Assembly: GCA_965112735.1 (NCBI GenBank)
Contig: OZ218950.1
Location: 3,720,001-3,784,000, forward strand
Reading direction: 5' to 3'
Origin: Phaeosaccion multiseriatum
Taxonomy: Eukaryota > Ochrophyta, other classes
Length of the DNA stretch: 64,000 bases
Part shown: one piece after another, positions 35,362 to 46,871 of the stretch
Layout: each line of letters begins with the position of its first letter
Position numbering within the stretch: the first letter of the stretch is position 1
Program-made: the position numbers and the translations under genes
Notes under the pieces: generated by a model
What the model was told of the DNA's origin: nothing
What the model saw: only the letters and a program-made list of their open reading frames with translations
Database searches by the model: none

Positions 35362-38300
35362 CAAGTCTGCTGAGATGATGGCCGTGATCCTGCCTTTCGG
35401 TCGTCCGCACTCCCACGACTTCGCTTGGACAGGTCCTGGAACGGAACCATCCTGTAAGATGCCCCCCGCGCCGCCTCCTTTGCTATATTCGCGTACTTGC
35501 TGTCGCTTCCTTCATCGCTCGTCCTCCTCTTCTTCCTCTTCCTCCCCGTCTCTCGCTCTCCATGTGCCTCCTCTTCCCTGTCCTCCTCCTCCTCCTCCTC
35601 CTCCTCCTCCTGCTCCTTCTCCTCCTCCTCCTCCTCCTCCTCCTCCTCCTCCTCCTCCTTCTTCTTCTTCTTCTTCTTCTTCTTCTTCTTCTTCTTCTTC
35701 GTCTTCTTCTCTTCCTCACCCTCCTCCTCCTCTTCCTCCTCCACCACCACCTCATCGCCTTGCCCTCCCACCGATCTTGCGGATGCGCCCTCCAATCCCT
35801 TGACTCCATCTCCGCGACGCACCTTCCCTCCCTCCTCACCCTCCTCCTCCTCACGGTCGTGGAGCTTGATGGGCACAATCTCGCAGTCCAGAATGCAGGG
35901 CAGAGCGGATACCTTCACACAGCTCCTTAGCACAGATACCACATCAGGAAACTGGCGTGTGCAGTCCTCACAGGCCCTCGAGAAGAGCCGAACCTGCATC
36001 ATGCCGTTTACACCTGCACCTTCTCCTTTCCCTCCTGCTCCTCCTCCTCCTCCACCACCACCACTACCACCACCTCCCTTTCCTCCTGTTCTATGCGTAT
36101 CGTCAGTGGCTTCCCAGCAATGGGCCTGACACCGCTGCCCATCGTACTTCAGCTCCGCCAATAGCGGCAACCCTACCCGAGCAAGAACCTGATCTGCTTC
36201 TGCCCCAGGTTTCGCTAGCATGGGCTTCACAGGCACGCCCAAGGTCACCTTGAGCAAGAGCAAAGGAGGGGGGGGGGTAGGAGGTAGAGAGCACAGAGGA
36301 CAGAATGGATACAGTAAGGGACACATGTTAGGGAGGAGAGAGGGACGTGCAGAGGCGGGGCGGTAGGCGCGCAGAGGAAACAGAGGGGGGGGAAGAGGCT
36401 CGAGGGAGAGAAACCAACGACAAACCTGGAGCAACGAGGGGACAGTGTGTTCTGATTTTTGAGACTTCAAAATGCGATTTGACGCCACTTGTCAGTGTGG
36501 CAGGCGCGACGATGGATACCTCCATCTACCCACCTACCTTCACACGAGAATGGAGGTCCAGTACAGGCCCGGACATGAGTGCGGGTACAAAGACCGAGAG
36601 CGACGGACACACCCGCCAGCACTTCTGGGCGATGGAGCCCGCCTTGGCCAGATTCTCCTTCGTCAATCGCACCCTCTTTGGGTCGCACAGGTAGCAGAGA
36701 AGACAGGAGAGAGAAAATAAGAGAGAGAGAGAGAGAGATAGAGAGATGAGCCCAAAGCATTACCCATCACCCACTACCCACTACCCACCTTCTCCTTCTC
36801 CTCGCCAGTGGTAGTGGCATCAGCACGTGCACATTGTGCGGCAGATGAAGATGACAACGCCTCCGTCACGAGCTTGGCCCTGCCCAACGCCGCCGTCACA
36901 GTGCGAGAGTTGGCCCCCACCCGGAGAGAGCGCAGCAACCCTCTTACCAGGAAGCGTGTCTCCTCCTCCCGACACGCCCGTAGCAGCTTCAGCATCTCCT
37001 TCTTCTTGACTGCACCGGAGCCTGTGCCCTTGGCCGTGGCGATGCGCAGGAGGGAGGCGTGAACACCCCTTACCGTGAGGGGCTGGGCCTGGACGAGAAG
37101 GCGTTGGTTGAAGCGGAGCTGCTGAGCGGCGTCTCCGAGGTCTCCGGTAGCTCTGTAGAGTTGACTCAGTTTGGCGCTCTTTACGCCCGACGCCTCCGTA
37201 ATGGCCTCGCTGGAGGGGGGTGGGGGGGAGTGTGTGTAATAGAGAGAGAGAGAGAGTGTGTGTGTATGTGTTTGTAGGCTGCTCTTTCTGCTCAGGTGGG
37301 TGCTCGGGGCAGTGCCTCAAAGGGGCGCAGATTAAACAATGGAACGGGACTCCTTGACACTACTGGCGGTCAATGCCTTTGACCTCTGTCCACCTGTGCT
37401 CTTGTACTCACCATACGGAAGAACTTCCCACCCCCAGCTCCAAACCCTCGTGATTGGCGCCAATGCTCCCCAGCAGTAGGTGTGCGAGTGCAACAACGTC
37501 CGAAGGGTTCAGCTCCATGCACGCCCTCAGCGCGTTGGTGAGGCCGTCCGTGATGGACAGACGCTTGGCCGTGGAGTTGATCTGACTGAAGGTCCGAGAG
37601 ACGTGCAGATATGGTACCGCCTCCCCTGCCTTGAAAGGTGCGTGCTGGGAAGGGTCGTAGGCGGTGATAGGGTGGAGCACGGAGGTCTCGGCAGGTAGCT
37701 TGTTGGTGGAGAGAGCCGACGAAGAGGGGCTCGTTTTGGGGGCAGAAGGAGCAGCAGGGGTAGGAGCAGGGCCAGCAAGAGCAGGGCCAGCAGAAGCAGG
37801 GCCAGCAAGAGCAGAGCCAGCAGGAGCAGGGCCAGCAGGAGCAGGGCCAGCAGGAGCAGCCGCAGCAGCATCCACAGAGGAGCGGGGAGAGGGAGGAGTA
37901 GGGTTTGACTCGCTGTTGCTGGTAACTCCGTTTGCGTCCAATCCATTCGATGCTCTTGCGGACGACCAACCCTCTACTGCTCGCGGTGATCCAGCTGCTA
38001 CCACTGCCGTCACCTCTACCACTTCCTCTTCACGTGCTTCCGTCGTCTTCTCCTGCTCCTGCTCGTCCTTCCTGGACGTGGAGAAGTAGGAAAGTAGTGA
38101 CTTGCCTCTCGCCCCCAGTGGGTCGCTCATCATCTTCAGCTGCTTCTTGCCCTTGCCCTTGCCTCCCGCCCCTGCCCCTCCTGCGGCTTTCCGTTTGCCC
38201 GACCCCTTTCCGGCAGAAGAAGGGCTTGAGATGCGGCCCCTCTTCGAAGGGCTGGGCGTCGCTCCGCCTGCCCCTTCCCCCCCGCCGCCCTTGCCTTCCT

Positions 38301-40137
38301 GCTTCCCTTCCCTTGCGCCTTGACTCGACTCTTGTCCCGGTGCTCCTCCTTTCCTCCCTCCCCCCCCCCTCCCCCCTCCTCCTCCTCCTCCTCCTCCTCC
38401 TCCTCCTCCACGGCCGCCACCAACCAAGTAGGCGTTGGCAGCAGCATGCACATCAAAGTCGTGTCTCTGGAGCAGCGAGCGTGCTGCGGCATACCCTCTT
38501 GTCTGTTGTGCGCCCTCGTCATCGGCATTACTTCCCCCCCCTCCTCCTCGTCCTTGCATCATGGATTGCAGCGCTAGGATCAAGGTTACGCGCTCCGGAC
38601 AGTCTGCATTCATCTCCTCCTCCTGACTTGCCCTCTCACCGTCACCAAGCCCGTCCCGCCAGGTAGAGTACTCCTTAATATCCACATCACCATCGTTCTT
38701 CTCAGGTGGAGACAGACAAACTACGTCGCCGTCTTCGTCTTCATCTTCGTCCTCGTCCCTGTTTTCTGTCGCGAGACCAATTACTGCAGGCCGCTGCTGT
38801 GCACTCGAGATTGTGTTGTCGTGCACAGGCAGCCGTGCGTTACCGCCTTCGTCGGCCCTGCCGCCCCCCCCCTCTTCGACTTCAGAGCCTACGAGATCCG
38901 TATCATCATCACCACCGCCCCTGGACAAGTGCACCACCTCTGGGCTCTGGACTCTGACCCCCGCGTAGTCGCTGCTCACATCCATTGCCTTCCCTTCGTC
39001 TGCTACGCTCCCCACCCATCCCGAGGACTCCCTATCCGGAGCCTCTGCTGCCTCTGCTCCTGCCCCTGCCACCTCTGTCGCCGTTGCCACACAACTCGAT
39101 CGAGCGAGTGATGCCCCTACTGCTGGTTCAGCTCCTCCCACCAAGCCCGCATCCTTCTTTGGGGGCTGACCACCCATGCTTGCGATGAAGGAGGACATGA
39201 CAGCTTTCTGGTTGCAGAACTTCCCATACAACTCCATGATCTTCCGCCGGGTCTTGTCGTGCGCTTTGGCCTTTTGGGCCGTCTCCACGCCTCCATTGCC
39301 GCCTGCGCCCACTGCATGGCGCACCAGAGACCACATAGAGAAAACGAGACAGAAGAGAGAGGAAAGTGCTTGAAAAGTAAATGAGTGTGGAGAGCTTGGG
39401 AGCATACGCCAGTGAAAGAGGAAGAGAGAGAGAGCACGAGCCGAGAGAGAGAGAGAGAGAAGGAGAAGCTTGGAGGAGGAGGAGTAGAGGGATCCCTCCT
39501 TCACGTCTGCCATACGCGCCGCCATACTTACCTGTGGGGATGATTCGCTCGGGCCGAATGTACTCGAGGAAGGCCTCAAGTTCCGAGGGGCTGCTGTGCT
39601 CGCTGTACGGCACCAGGTGCACCTCACATACGCCCTTGCTCCGCACGGGTTTCTTCTCCCCCTGGGTCCAGCCGGTGGGCATGAAGGCAACCACTCGAGT
39701 GAAGGGCTTGTTGTCGTCCTATCTCGGACACCGAGAAGTAAGCAGCAGGAATCACAGCATCAGCAGCAAAAGGACAAGTGGCATGCAACGGACAGAGTGG
39801 GCGCTCAGCTTCGTCTAAGAGGGTAGGAAGACACACGAGATGCACAGCCTCAGACGGGAGCACCAGTCAGCCAGCCCCCATACTCCCCCTGTCCCGTCGT
39901 GCCCCTTTCGCGACGCATCCCACCTGAAGCAGCTTGCTCTCTGCCTGGAGGACCTGCTCCATGGACACAAAGTTGGGCTTGAAGAAGGGCCAGGTCTCCC
40001 CGAGCTGCTCCATTCGCACGACCCTCATATTTGTTGAGTTATAGTCGGTGGTGAACACCTCATCGATCGGGAGGCACTCCCTTTGATTGCGTACACAAAG
40101 AAACACCTTCTGTGAGTGCGTAGTTGAGCGAAGGCAC

Positions 40138-40196
<59 letters not shown>

Positions 40197-40203
40197 GTCA
40201 TCG

Positions 40204-40239
<36 letters not shown>

Positions 40240-41599
40240 CCATCAAAGGACTCATGCCACGGACCATCCTCCACCTGCGTCCCCACCCCCTCCGCCTGTC
40301 TGTGGGGCAGTCACTCTTCCCACCGGCCTCGACCTACCTGAGGCAGTTCAGCATTCCCATTTTCTCAGCCGTTACGCAGATCTTCTTGCCTGTTTGCTTA
40401 TGCGTCTCCACCAGGATTCTCTCTTTGCCGATGTTATAGGTACTAATGAGAAACAAGGGGCGGTCGGGCTGCTCGCCGCCCCCGCTCCCTGCCTCGCTGT
40501 CCATCTTGGCAATAGTCGACGCAATGGACTGCACAGGAGCAGTCAAGAAATATCCAGGGGCCAACAGGGGTGAGAGGCGCGTCTCCCAAAGTGAAGGAGA
40601 ATGAGTCCTTTCAAACAGCAGGAATGTATTGCCCGGGCTCATTCTTGGCAGGCCTCCTCTCGTCGCCACTGAAACCCCGCTGCATGTCCCTCTGCACGCC
40701 GCCTTCACCTACGTTTATACACTCCTGCTGGGGCGGCACCTCTCCTTTCTTGCCCACCAAGGCATATGTTGTATCGAGGAACACCGCGTCAGCGCCTTTG
40801 AACTCTGCGAGCAGAGGGCACCTGCCAGTCAGCAGGCAGGGAGGGAGGAGGAGGAGGAGGGGGAGGGCAGACACATTAGCTGCTTGCGTTGACGTCGGTG
40901 TGTGTGTGTGCGTGGGCACGTGTTGCTCACCTAGGCATGGCTTCGGCGTCATAGCGGAAGTCTCCCGTGTGAACATAGCGCCTCCCATCCTTGAGCTTGA
41001 ACAGCCACAGCGCCGCGCCAGGGCAGTGGTTGGCATCCACAAGGGTCACTTTCACTAGGAGGAGGGCCGAGAGATGACGGGAGTCAGCCGCCGGCGCGCT
41101 TCCCTCATTCATGCCCCCAGCTCCGACGCAAAATGCTCACCTCCTTCTATTTCAGTCTCCTCGTTCATCGGCAGGGGGTGAAGCCACTCTTCTCCGACGC
41201 CCAGCTTGTGCTGCATCACCAAGGCTGTGATGGCGGTGCAGTAGACTGTGTTCATGACAGCAAGATGGTAAGGCGATATAGATTTGGGCATGCTTAAGGA
41301 GGCAAGTCACTTACTGGGCCCGAGACTCCACGACGGGGACAAGCCTGTGTAGTGGTCTCCGTGGGCATGGGTGAGTATCCAGGCGGTGGGGGTAGGCTCG
41401 CTGTGCTGGAAGCGGAAGGCGTCAACTAGGAGGGGGAGGGGGGGGGATAGGCAGCAGAAGGCGGGAAAACAAAAGACATGACTTGAGTGGCAAAGAGAGA
41501 CGTGTGGCAAAGGGGAACATCCTCTCAGGACGTATGCAGGCTATATTTACCTGCGAAGAGCGTCCCTGGTACGGCCTTGCTGTCTGGCAGCGGGGCCAT
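33400..41599 (-). CDS. LIG6: SNM1-like nuclease fused to ATP-dependent DNA ligase (LIG6-like)
   Basis: Fifteen exons keep phase: 41599-41551, 41425-41315, 41245-41141, 41054-40931, 40821-40713, 40528-40338, 40080-39924, 39718-39532, 39311-37412, 37209-36789, 36675-36538, 36248-34557, 34251-34051, 33907-33861 and 33556-33400; 1,862 residues. The N-terminal 345 residues are a metallo-beta-lactamase/beta-CASP nuclease: HAHGDH at 36-41, [41 protein letters not shown] 500-residue disordered acidic linker follows, with a PCNA-box-like GKSLLSYF near residue 750. The ligase part has the N-terminal DNA-binding region, the adenylation motif LKYDGQR (Lys1198), KRDYIKSL and a complete OB-fold end ([26 protein letters not shown]). 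A polyLys/polyGlu insert of roughly 150 residues splits the adenylation domain. Plant LIG6 has the same fusion and acts in DNA break repair; a related role here is inference. Confidence 0.92.
35575..35730. repeat. Coding (TCC)n/(TTC)n tract inside the ligase domain
   Basis: CTCCTCCTC and CTTCTTCTT runs. On the minus coding strand they give the long Glu and Lys runs of the ligase adenylation-domain insert. No splice sites bracket the tract and the frame is kept through it, so it appears to be translated. Confidence 0.85.
40139..40242. repeat. (ATC)n microsatellite in an SNM1-ligase intron
   Basis: About 34 ATC units with two GTC interruptions, inside the intron 40337-40081. The minus strand is open as polyAsp. 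I place the next exon start at 40080 because [10 protein letters not shown] then joins the preceding LNCLR in phase, leaving the repeat intronic. Confidence 0.9.
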
Positions 41600-42061
41600 C
41601 GGAGAGAGAGGGCAATGGCTGACTCAGCCCGACCCAGCCAGACTTACCGTTCACACATCTTGACCCCTCTCAAGGGAGCACTATAAAAAAGAGAGATGAT
41701 TAGCGAGCGTGTAACTTCGTTATTGGAGGAGAGGAAGGGGGAGAGGGGATTTATTATTGGCGGGGGTGGGGACGATTGTGGATTTGTTATGGACATCAAG
41801 TGCCATCCTATAAATTCCTTCTTTTCTCTCGTCCCCTTTATCGGGGGCTCTCGGATCAATCATTTTCGCTCTTGCGCGGGTTGCGGCATAGACCAGCCGC
41901 CCCCAGCAAGACCAGTAGAGGTAGCGGAAGAAGTAGAAGCTTCCGTCCCGAATCGCAGCTGTGTTGGCAAAGAGTATACGTGGGGCAAAGCGAAGAAGAG
42001 AAAAAAAGTGAGGGGCGCCGACAGTTAAGGAGGGCGTGCCCCTCCCCCTCTCCCCTCCACC
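41600..42061. promoter_or_regulatory. Divergent intergenic region, SNM1-ligase and CHMP2
   Basis: 462 bp between two divergent start codons. It includes a small A/T-richer part near 41680-41700 and 41750-41770. No specific motif identified. It probably carries promoters for both genes. Confidence 0.55.
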
Positions 42062-42715
42062 ATGAGCTTGTTCCATAGAAAGACTAAGGACCCAAAGGAA
42101 TTGGCGAAGGAAGCCAAGAGAGCCACGCGCGCGGGGGAGCGGGACATTGAGAAGGAGATCCGGCACGCCGAGAAGGAGGAGAAGAAGCTAATTGCGGATA
42201 TAAAAAAGTCGGCCAAGAGTGGCAATGAGAGAGCCACAAAGATCCTGGCAAAGCAGCTGATTGCCTTGCGGCAGAACAAGGAGCGGCTGATGGCTTCCAA
42301 GGGGCAGATCGCCGCAGTAGGCCATCAAACGACGATGATGGCTTCTCAGGCAAACATGGCCAAGATCATGGGGAATGTGGCAGGCACAATGGGGGAGATG
42401 AACAAGGTGGTAAGCCCAGAAGAAACGGCAAAGATAATGCAGCAGTTTGCTGTGGCCAACGAACGGATGGGCCTGAGTGAAGAGATGATGGACGATGCAC
42501 TCATGGACGCGTTCGACACAGAGGGGGCGGAGGAGGAGGCGGACGGCATCGTGTCGCAGGTCCTTGACGAGATTGGCATCGACGTTGGAGCAGCCCTTCC
42601 CTCTGGGCCAACAGCACGCCCAGCCGGGGCTGCTGCTAGAATAACCACGGAGGAGGAGGACAGTGAAACAGATGCCGCGGCGGAAGAGCTGATGAAGAAG
42701 TTGCAGGCTCTTTGA
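42062..42715 (+). CDS. CHMP2: ESCRT-III subunit Vps2/CHMP2
   Basis: Intronless 217-residue protein with the full Snf7-family layout: a basic N-terminal helical half (MSLFHRKTKDPKELAKEAKR) and an acidic C-terminal half ending in a MIM1 motif, EELMKKLQAL, which binds the MIT domain of the Vps4 ATPase. SSEMMDDAL-type acidic helices (GLSEEMMDDALMDAF) precede it. Vps2 helps cap and remodel ESCRT-III filaments during multivesicular-body formation, cytokinesis and membrane repair. Length is typical. The ATG at 42062 is the first Met and is preceded by a CCACC context (CTCCACCATG). Both CHMP2A-like and CHMP2B-like proteins match this pattern; CHMP2A/Vps2 is the better fit. Confidence 0.96.
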   Translation: MSLFHRKTKDPKELAKEAKRATRAGERDIEKEIRHAEKEEKKLIADIKKSAKSGNERATKILAKQLIALRQNKERLMASKGQIAAVGHQTTMMASQANMAKIMGNVAGTMGEMNKVVSPEETAKIMQQFAVANERMGLSEEMMDDALMDAFDTEGAEEEADGIVSQVLDEIGIDVGAALPSGPTARPAGAAARITTEEEDSETDAAAEELMKKLQAL

Positions 42716-43139
42716 GGACCTCGACATGTCAGAGTTCAGACGTGCAGCTCTTTGAGAAGGCGGCATTTCCTCCGATCTCATCTTAGCACCAGTCGCTTCA
42801 TCGTTTGGTGGAACCGCTGGACCGCCCCTGGACGTAGCAGTAGCACTTCCTCTCTCTTAACACGCGCGAGGTACTTGCAGCCTTGTAGCCCCTAGATCAG
42901 CTTTCGCTCACCACCCTCGCTATGGAATGTATAAAGCTTTTTTTGTAACACAGCTATATATCAAGGGTTTGCTGGTCATGCCAAAATATGCAAGGCCTCA
43001 CTCAGCGCTCCTCCCGCACTCGGCTCCACGCTCCGACACCCCCCTCCCTCCCCCCCTGTGGGTTCGTTGACCATCGACTGCCACCCCCCCCCCGGGTTGG
43101 ATACTCGCCAGACAACAAGAGAGATAACAAAAGACAATA
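42716..43139. other. Intergenic between CHMP2 and the AT-hook/SANT gene
   Basis: Genes on either side are both on the plus strand. A T-rich stretch near 42935-42945 may be involved in 3'-end formation of CHMP2. The right part is C-rich (43037-43094). No gene seen. Confidence 0.55.
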
Positions 43140-43501
43140 ATGGAGGGAGCTGGAGCAGCGACAGCAATAGGGGAGGAGACGAAGCGGTCCAGGGAGGAGG
43201 AGGAGAGAGAAGACGGCGTGGAGGGAAATGAGGAGGAGGCAGAGGATGGTGGAGCCGGGGACGAGGACGAGCAGGTTGAGGAGCAAGAGGAAGAAGGAGA
43301 GGATGCAGGGCAGGAGGGAGGTGGAGGTGACGACATGGACGAGGAAGAGCCCGGTTCCAAGGAGAAGCCTGGGCGAGCACAAGAAGCCATGCCATCAGGA
43401 GCTGATGAAGAATACAGAAAGCGGGGAAGGGAGGGCGAGGCTCCAGATGGTGAACAAGACATGGACCAGCAGATGAATGAGGATGATGATGCTACCGCTG
43501 C

Positions 43502-43532
<31 letters not shown>

Positions 43533-45162
43533 GCTGCGGTTGCGATGAATGAAGATGAGGCAGGCCAGCCCCCTAAAAAGAGGGTTAGGAAATCGCCTTC
43601 GTCGTTCATTCCCGGCACCATCAAGCCAGTGGCTACGGCAGGTGGAAAGCGCCGAGGACGGCCGCCAAAGCCCGGTAAAGGGGCTCAGTCTATAGTAGCT
43701 GGAGGAGGGGAAGAGGCGGAAGGAGGAGGAACGCCGGGAGAGGCGGCAGGGGTAGTGGCACCAAAAAAGAGAGGCCGGCCACCAAAGGCGAAAGGTGGCG
43801 TGGGAGGGGAAGGAGGGCCGACGGTAATGGGCGATGGCACAAGCAGGGCAGCAGCAGGAGGAGGGGTAGGAGGAGAAGGACGAATAGGAGCAGCAGCGGC
43901 GGCGGCGGCCGTGGTGGCGGCAACACCCTCGGCCGATGGAGCTGGACCAGCAGGGGGGGAGGCCGCCAAAGGAGGCGGCAGCAGCAGCAGTAGCAGCAAC
44001 AACAGTAGTAGTAGAGCCACCACTACCACCAATAGGGGCAGGGGCAGAGCAAGAGGCCGGGCAAGGGCCCGGGGTAGAGGAGGGGGTCGGGGAGGGGCTC
44101 GATCAATACAAGACGGCTTCGCGGGCTCCAAGCAAAGCCACACCAAGTCCATGGGACAGGTGCGTTGGCGCTCGCATAAGATGGTGGAGGATTACGTCAA
44201 CCTGTGCGGGAAGCTCATGTATCCCGACATTAGCGTGGGGCCGTTTGGCTACAGCTTGGAGGAGGGGCACTACCCCATGGAGAGGCCCTCCATGTTGGGC
44301 ATTGTGAGCCACCCAATCCGCAGACCGAGGGTGTTCGAGCGGTGGAGCCCGTACGAGATTGCCACCTTCGAGGGCGCCATTTGCATACATGGAAAGATGT
44401 TCGACGAAATCGCCAGGGTAGGTCAAACGGTGTGGTGATCTGCAATTGGCTCGGCCGCCCTCCAGAGCAAACGTTGACCCTTTCCATGTGGACTATCCGT
44501 CTGATAGCAGTTTAAAAGTCTTCATTGCGTCCCTCCCCTCTCCTCCTTGTTCCTTCCTCCTTCCTCCTGCTCCTGCTCCTCCTCCTCCTCCTGCTCCTGC
44601 TCCTCCTCCTCCTCCTCCTCCTCCTCCTCCTCCTCCTCCTCCTCCTCCTCCTCCTCCTCCTCTTCCTCCTGCTGCTGCTCCTGCTCCTGCTGCTCCTCCT
44701 CCTCTTCCCCCTCCGCCTCCTGCTCCTCCTCCTCCTCCTGCTCCTGCTCCTCGTCCTCCTCCTCTCCGCAACTTGCTCCCCCCCCCTCCTGTGGGTACCG
44801 CTGCCCGTACACCTCGTCACAGATTATTGGAACCAAAAATACGTGCGAGGTCATCGAGTTCTACTACATGTGGAAGAAGACGTCGCACTACAAGCAGTGG
44901 AAGGCGATGTACAAGCAAGAGATTGCCATCGTCACGGGGGCGGAGGAGGAGGAGAGAGGCAGCAGCGACGGCGAGGCTGACGACGATGAAGAGTGGAGCG
45001 CGGGTGCTTCCTCCAACGGCGTGAGGTCTTGAATGTGTGCTAATCGTTTGTCCTGTGCTTCTTTTCTATTTTTGCTTTTAGATGGATGGAATGGGCCGTC
45101 CCAGTCGTTTGAAAACTCGTCGTGTTTTCCTGCCGAATACCAAGCTAAACCAACACGATTAA
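43140..45162 (+). CDS. AT-hook and SANT/Myb-domain chromatin protein
   Basis: Three phase-0 exons: 43140-44417, 44823-45020 and 45082-45162, 518 residues. The N-terminal 150 residues are highly acidic, with a polyAla run. Two AT-hooks (KRRGRPPKPG, KKRGRPPKAK) bind the minor groove of A/T-rich DNA; an RGRARGRARARGRGGGRGG stretch follows. The C-terminal part has ISVGPFGYSLEEGHYP, then a SANT domain built across the first intron: RWSPYEIATFEGAICIHGK, FDEIAR, then CEVIEFYYMWKKT and YKQWK. It resembles the SANT of MIER/CoREST-type corepressors, which contact histone tails and deacetylases; whether an ELM2 domain precedes it is unclear. A basic last exon (GRPSRLKTRRVFLP) is preferred over reading through to a stop at 45032, because its donor (GGC|GTGAGG) and acceptor (TTTTAG) are good. 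Confidence 0.83.
44560..44765 (+). repeat. (CTC)n polypyrimidine microsatellite in an intron
   Basis: CTCCTCCTC with CTG interruptions, in the first intron of the AT-hook/SANT gene and upstream of its acceptor at 44822. Long Leu, Ser or Glu frames across it are artefacts. Confidence 0.9.
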
Positions 45163-45363
45163 GTCAAAGCTACGTACCTCGTTGGGAAGCGAGGCAGGAG
45201 GCAGCACAGAGCCCGGCGCCGACGAGAGCGAGTGCGAGTCGACGAGCGAGTCGATATCTTGAGTTTCAGTTTCAGGCTCACAGCTGGCGCCGTAGAACCT
45301 CCCGGTGGGGGTGACCTTTTGATCTAATTGGCGCGGGGAGAAAGCAAAAATAAGAAAGAAGAT

Positions 45364-46804
45364 ATGGGAAAGCTGGGAAGGAGAGCCCACCGGTCCCGAT
45401 GGAAGCGCTTACTACCTCCGGAAGCCATGGAAAAGCTCCTCAACTTCAGAATCGGCGGGAACAGCACAACAACCATCAGCCGAGCACAGGAGGACGCGGA
45501 GTCTTACGTGCAACATAAGAGGACCTTGGAAAATGCGGAGGCACCTATCAAGGCCAAGAAGCTGTATGACGACATGGCGGTCGGCTGGGTGCACAACATC
45601 AACTACCAGTCACCACCCAATGAAGTGGAAGACTATCTGAAGAGGGCGTCAGGCTCGAGAGGGCGCGTTCACTTCCTCCCTCACGGCAAGTGCAAGGGCG
45701 CGGGCCACATCTTTCTGAGCTGTAAGCGCGAGCTCGACCACCTTTGCCACCTCTCCGAGCAACCTGGTGGGGGGAAACTCCGGCTTCGTGGTAGACCCCT
45801 CTCCGTGAGTGAAGACCGCAATCCGGCCTTTACAAAGAGTAGCAGAGAGAAGCGGGTTGTTAGCACCATAGCGAATAGGTTGGAGACACAAACGTGCAAG
45901 TGCTCCGCCTTGCAGCTTTGCACCTACTGGCCCAGCGAGCTCACCATGCTATGGTCATCATCACTCTCGGACTGGGAATCCGACGAGTCGCAGCAGGCTC
46001 AGCAGTATGAAGTTGAAGCGACGGTGGAAATGGGCCAACGAATAGTAGCAATTGAGCTGACGGCGGCTGCTGCTGACGCTGGGGCCATTTCGGTCCCCCT
46101 CGAGTGGGATGATATATTTGACAGCGGTCTCGGTAGTGTGCAGCGCTCTCTCAAAGACTATCGGGTCGAAATCAGGATGAAGCACCTGCATCCGTCGTCA
46201 GTCTTGTTGGACCTCGGGAAGGGGAGCTATGGCGTCCTCTTGCATCTCCGCATGCCCCCCTTTCTCTACCAGAAGCCCAGTGCTCACGATTCTATGGCGA
46301 TGTTCTTCTCCATGTTGATGGCCACGCGGGACGACTGGAAAATGGCAGTGGATGACCTGACTGACTGTGAAGCCATGGGAAGGGCGAACTGCTACTGCCT
46401 CCGCGTCCCCACCAAGGCTGAGGGTTACAAACTCATGGACCTTCTCAGAGGCTGCCGTATCGCCCCCGACTTCTCCCCCTCGGTCCCGCCCAAGTCGCAG
46501 CCTTTGCGCTCGGCTCTCGGGCGAAGCGAGTCGGCCCGGGCAGACGTAGCGAAGCTCGATTTTGCGGTGCGCTACGAGCTAGAGTGTCTGGAGTCGGCGT
46601 TCGTGTTGGACAGGCTGGCGTGGACAAAGGAGTTCGTGCAGCTGCTCCAAGACTTGCCCGCTCCCTGCGCGGTGGAGGCGATTCGAGACCTTGCAGAGCA
46701 GCAGGATCATCACCAGCAGCGCCACACGGGAGACAGAGGCCAGCAGCAGCAGCAAGCCACACCAGTTGAGGCTCTGAGGGAGAGCATCAAGAGGGCCAAG
46801 GCAA

Positions 46805-46871
<67 letters not shown>

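Noticed and set aside
34359-35803. Plus-strand Ser/Pro/Leu frames antisense to the ligase
   Set aside because: Shadow frames of the ligase exons; no splice sites or motifs of their own.
37074-37209. A splice donor at CTCACG|GTAAGG in the ligase
   Set aside because: The reading continues in frame through it with ligase-like sequence, so no intron is needed.
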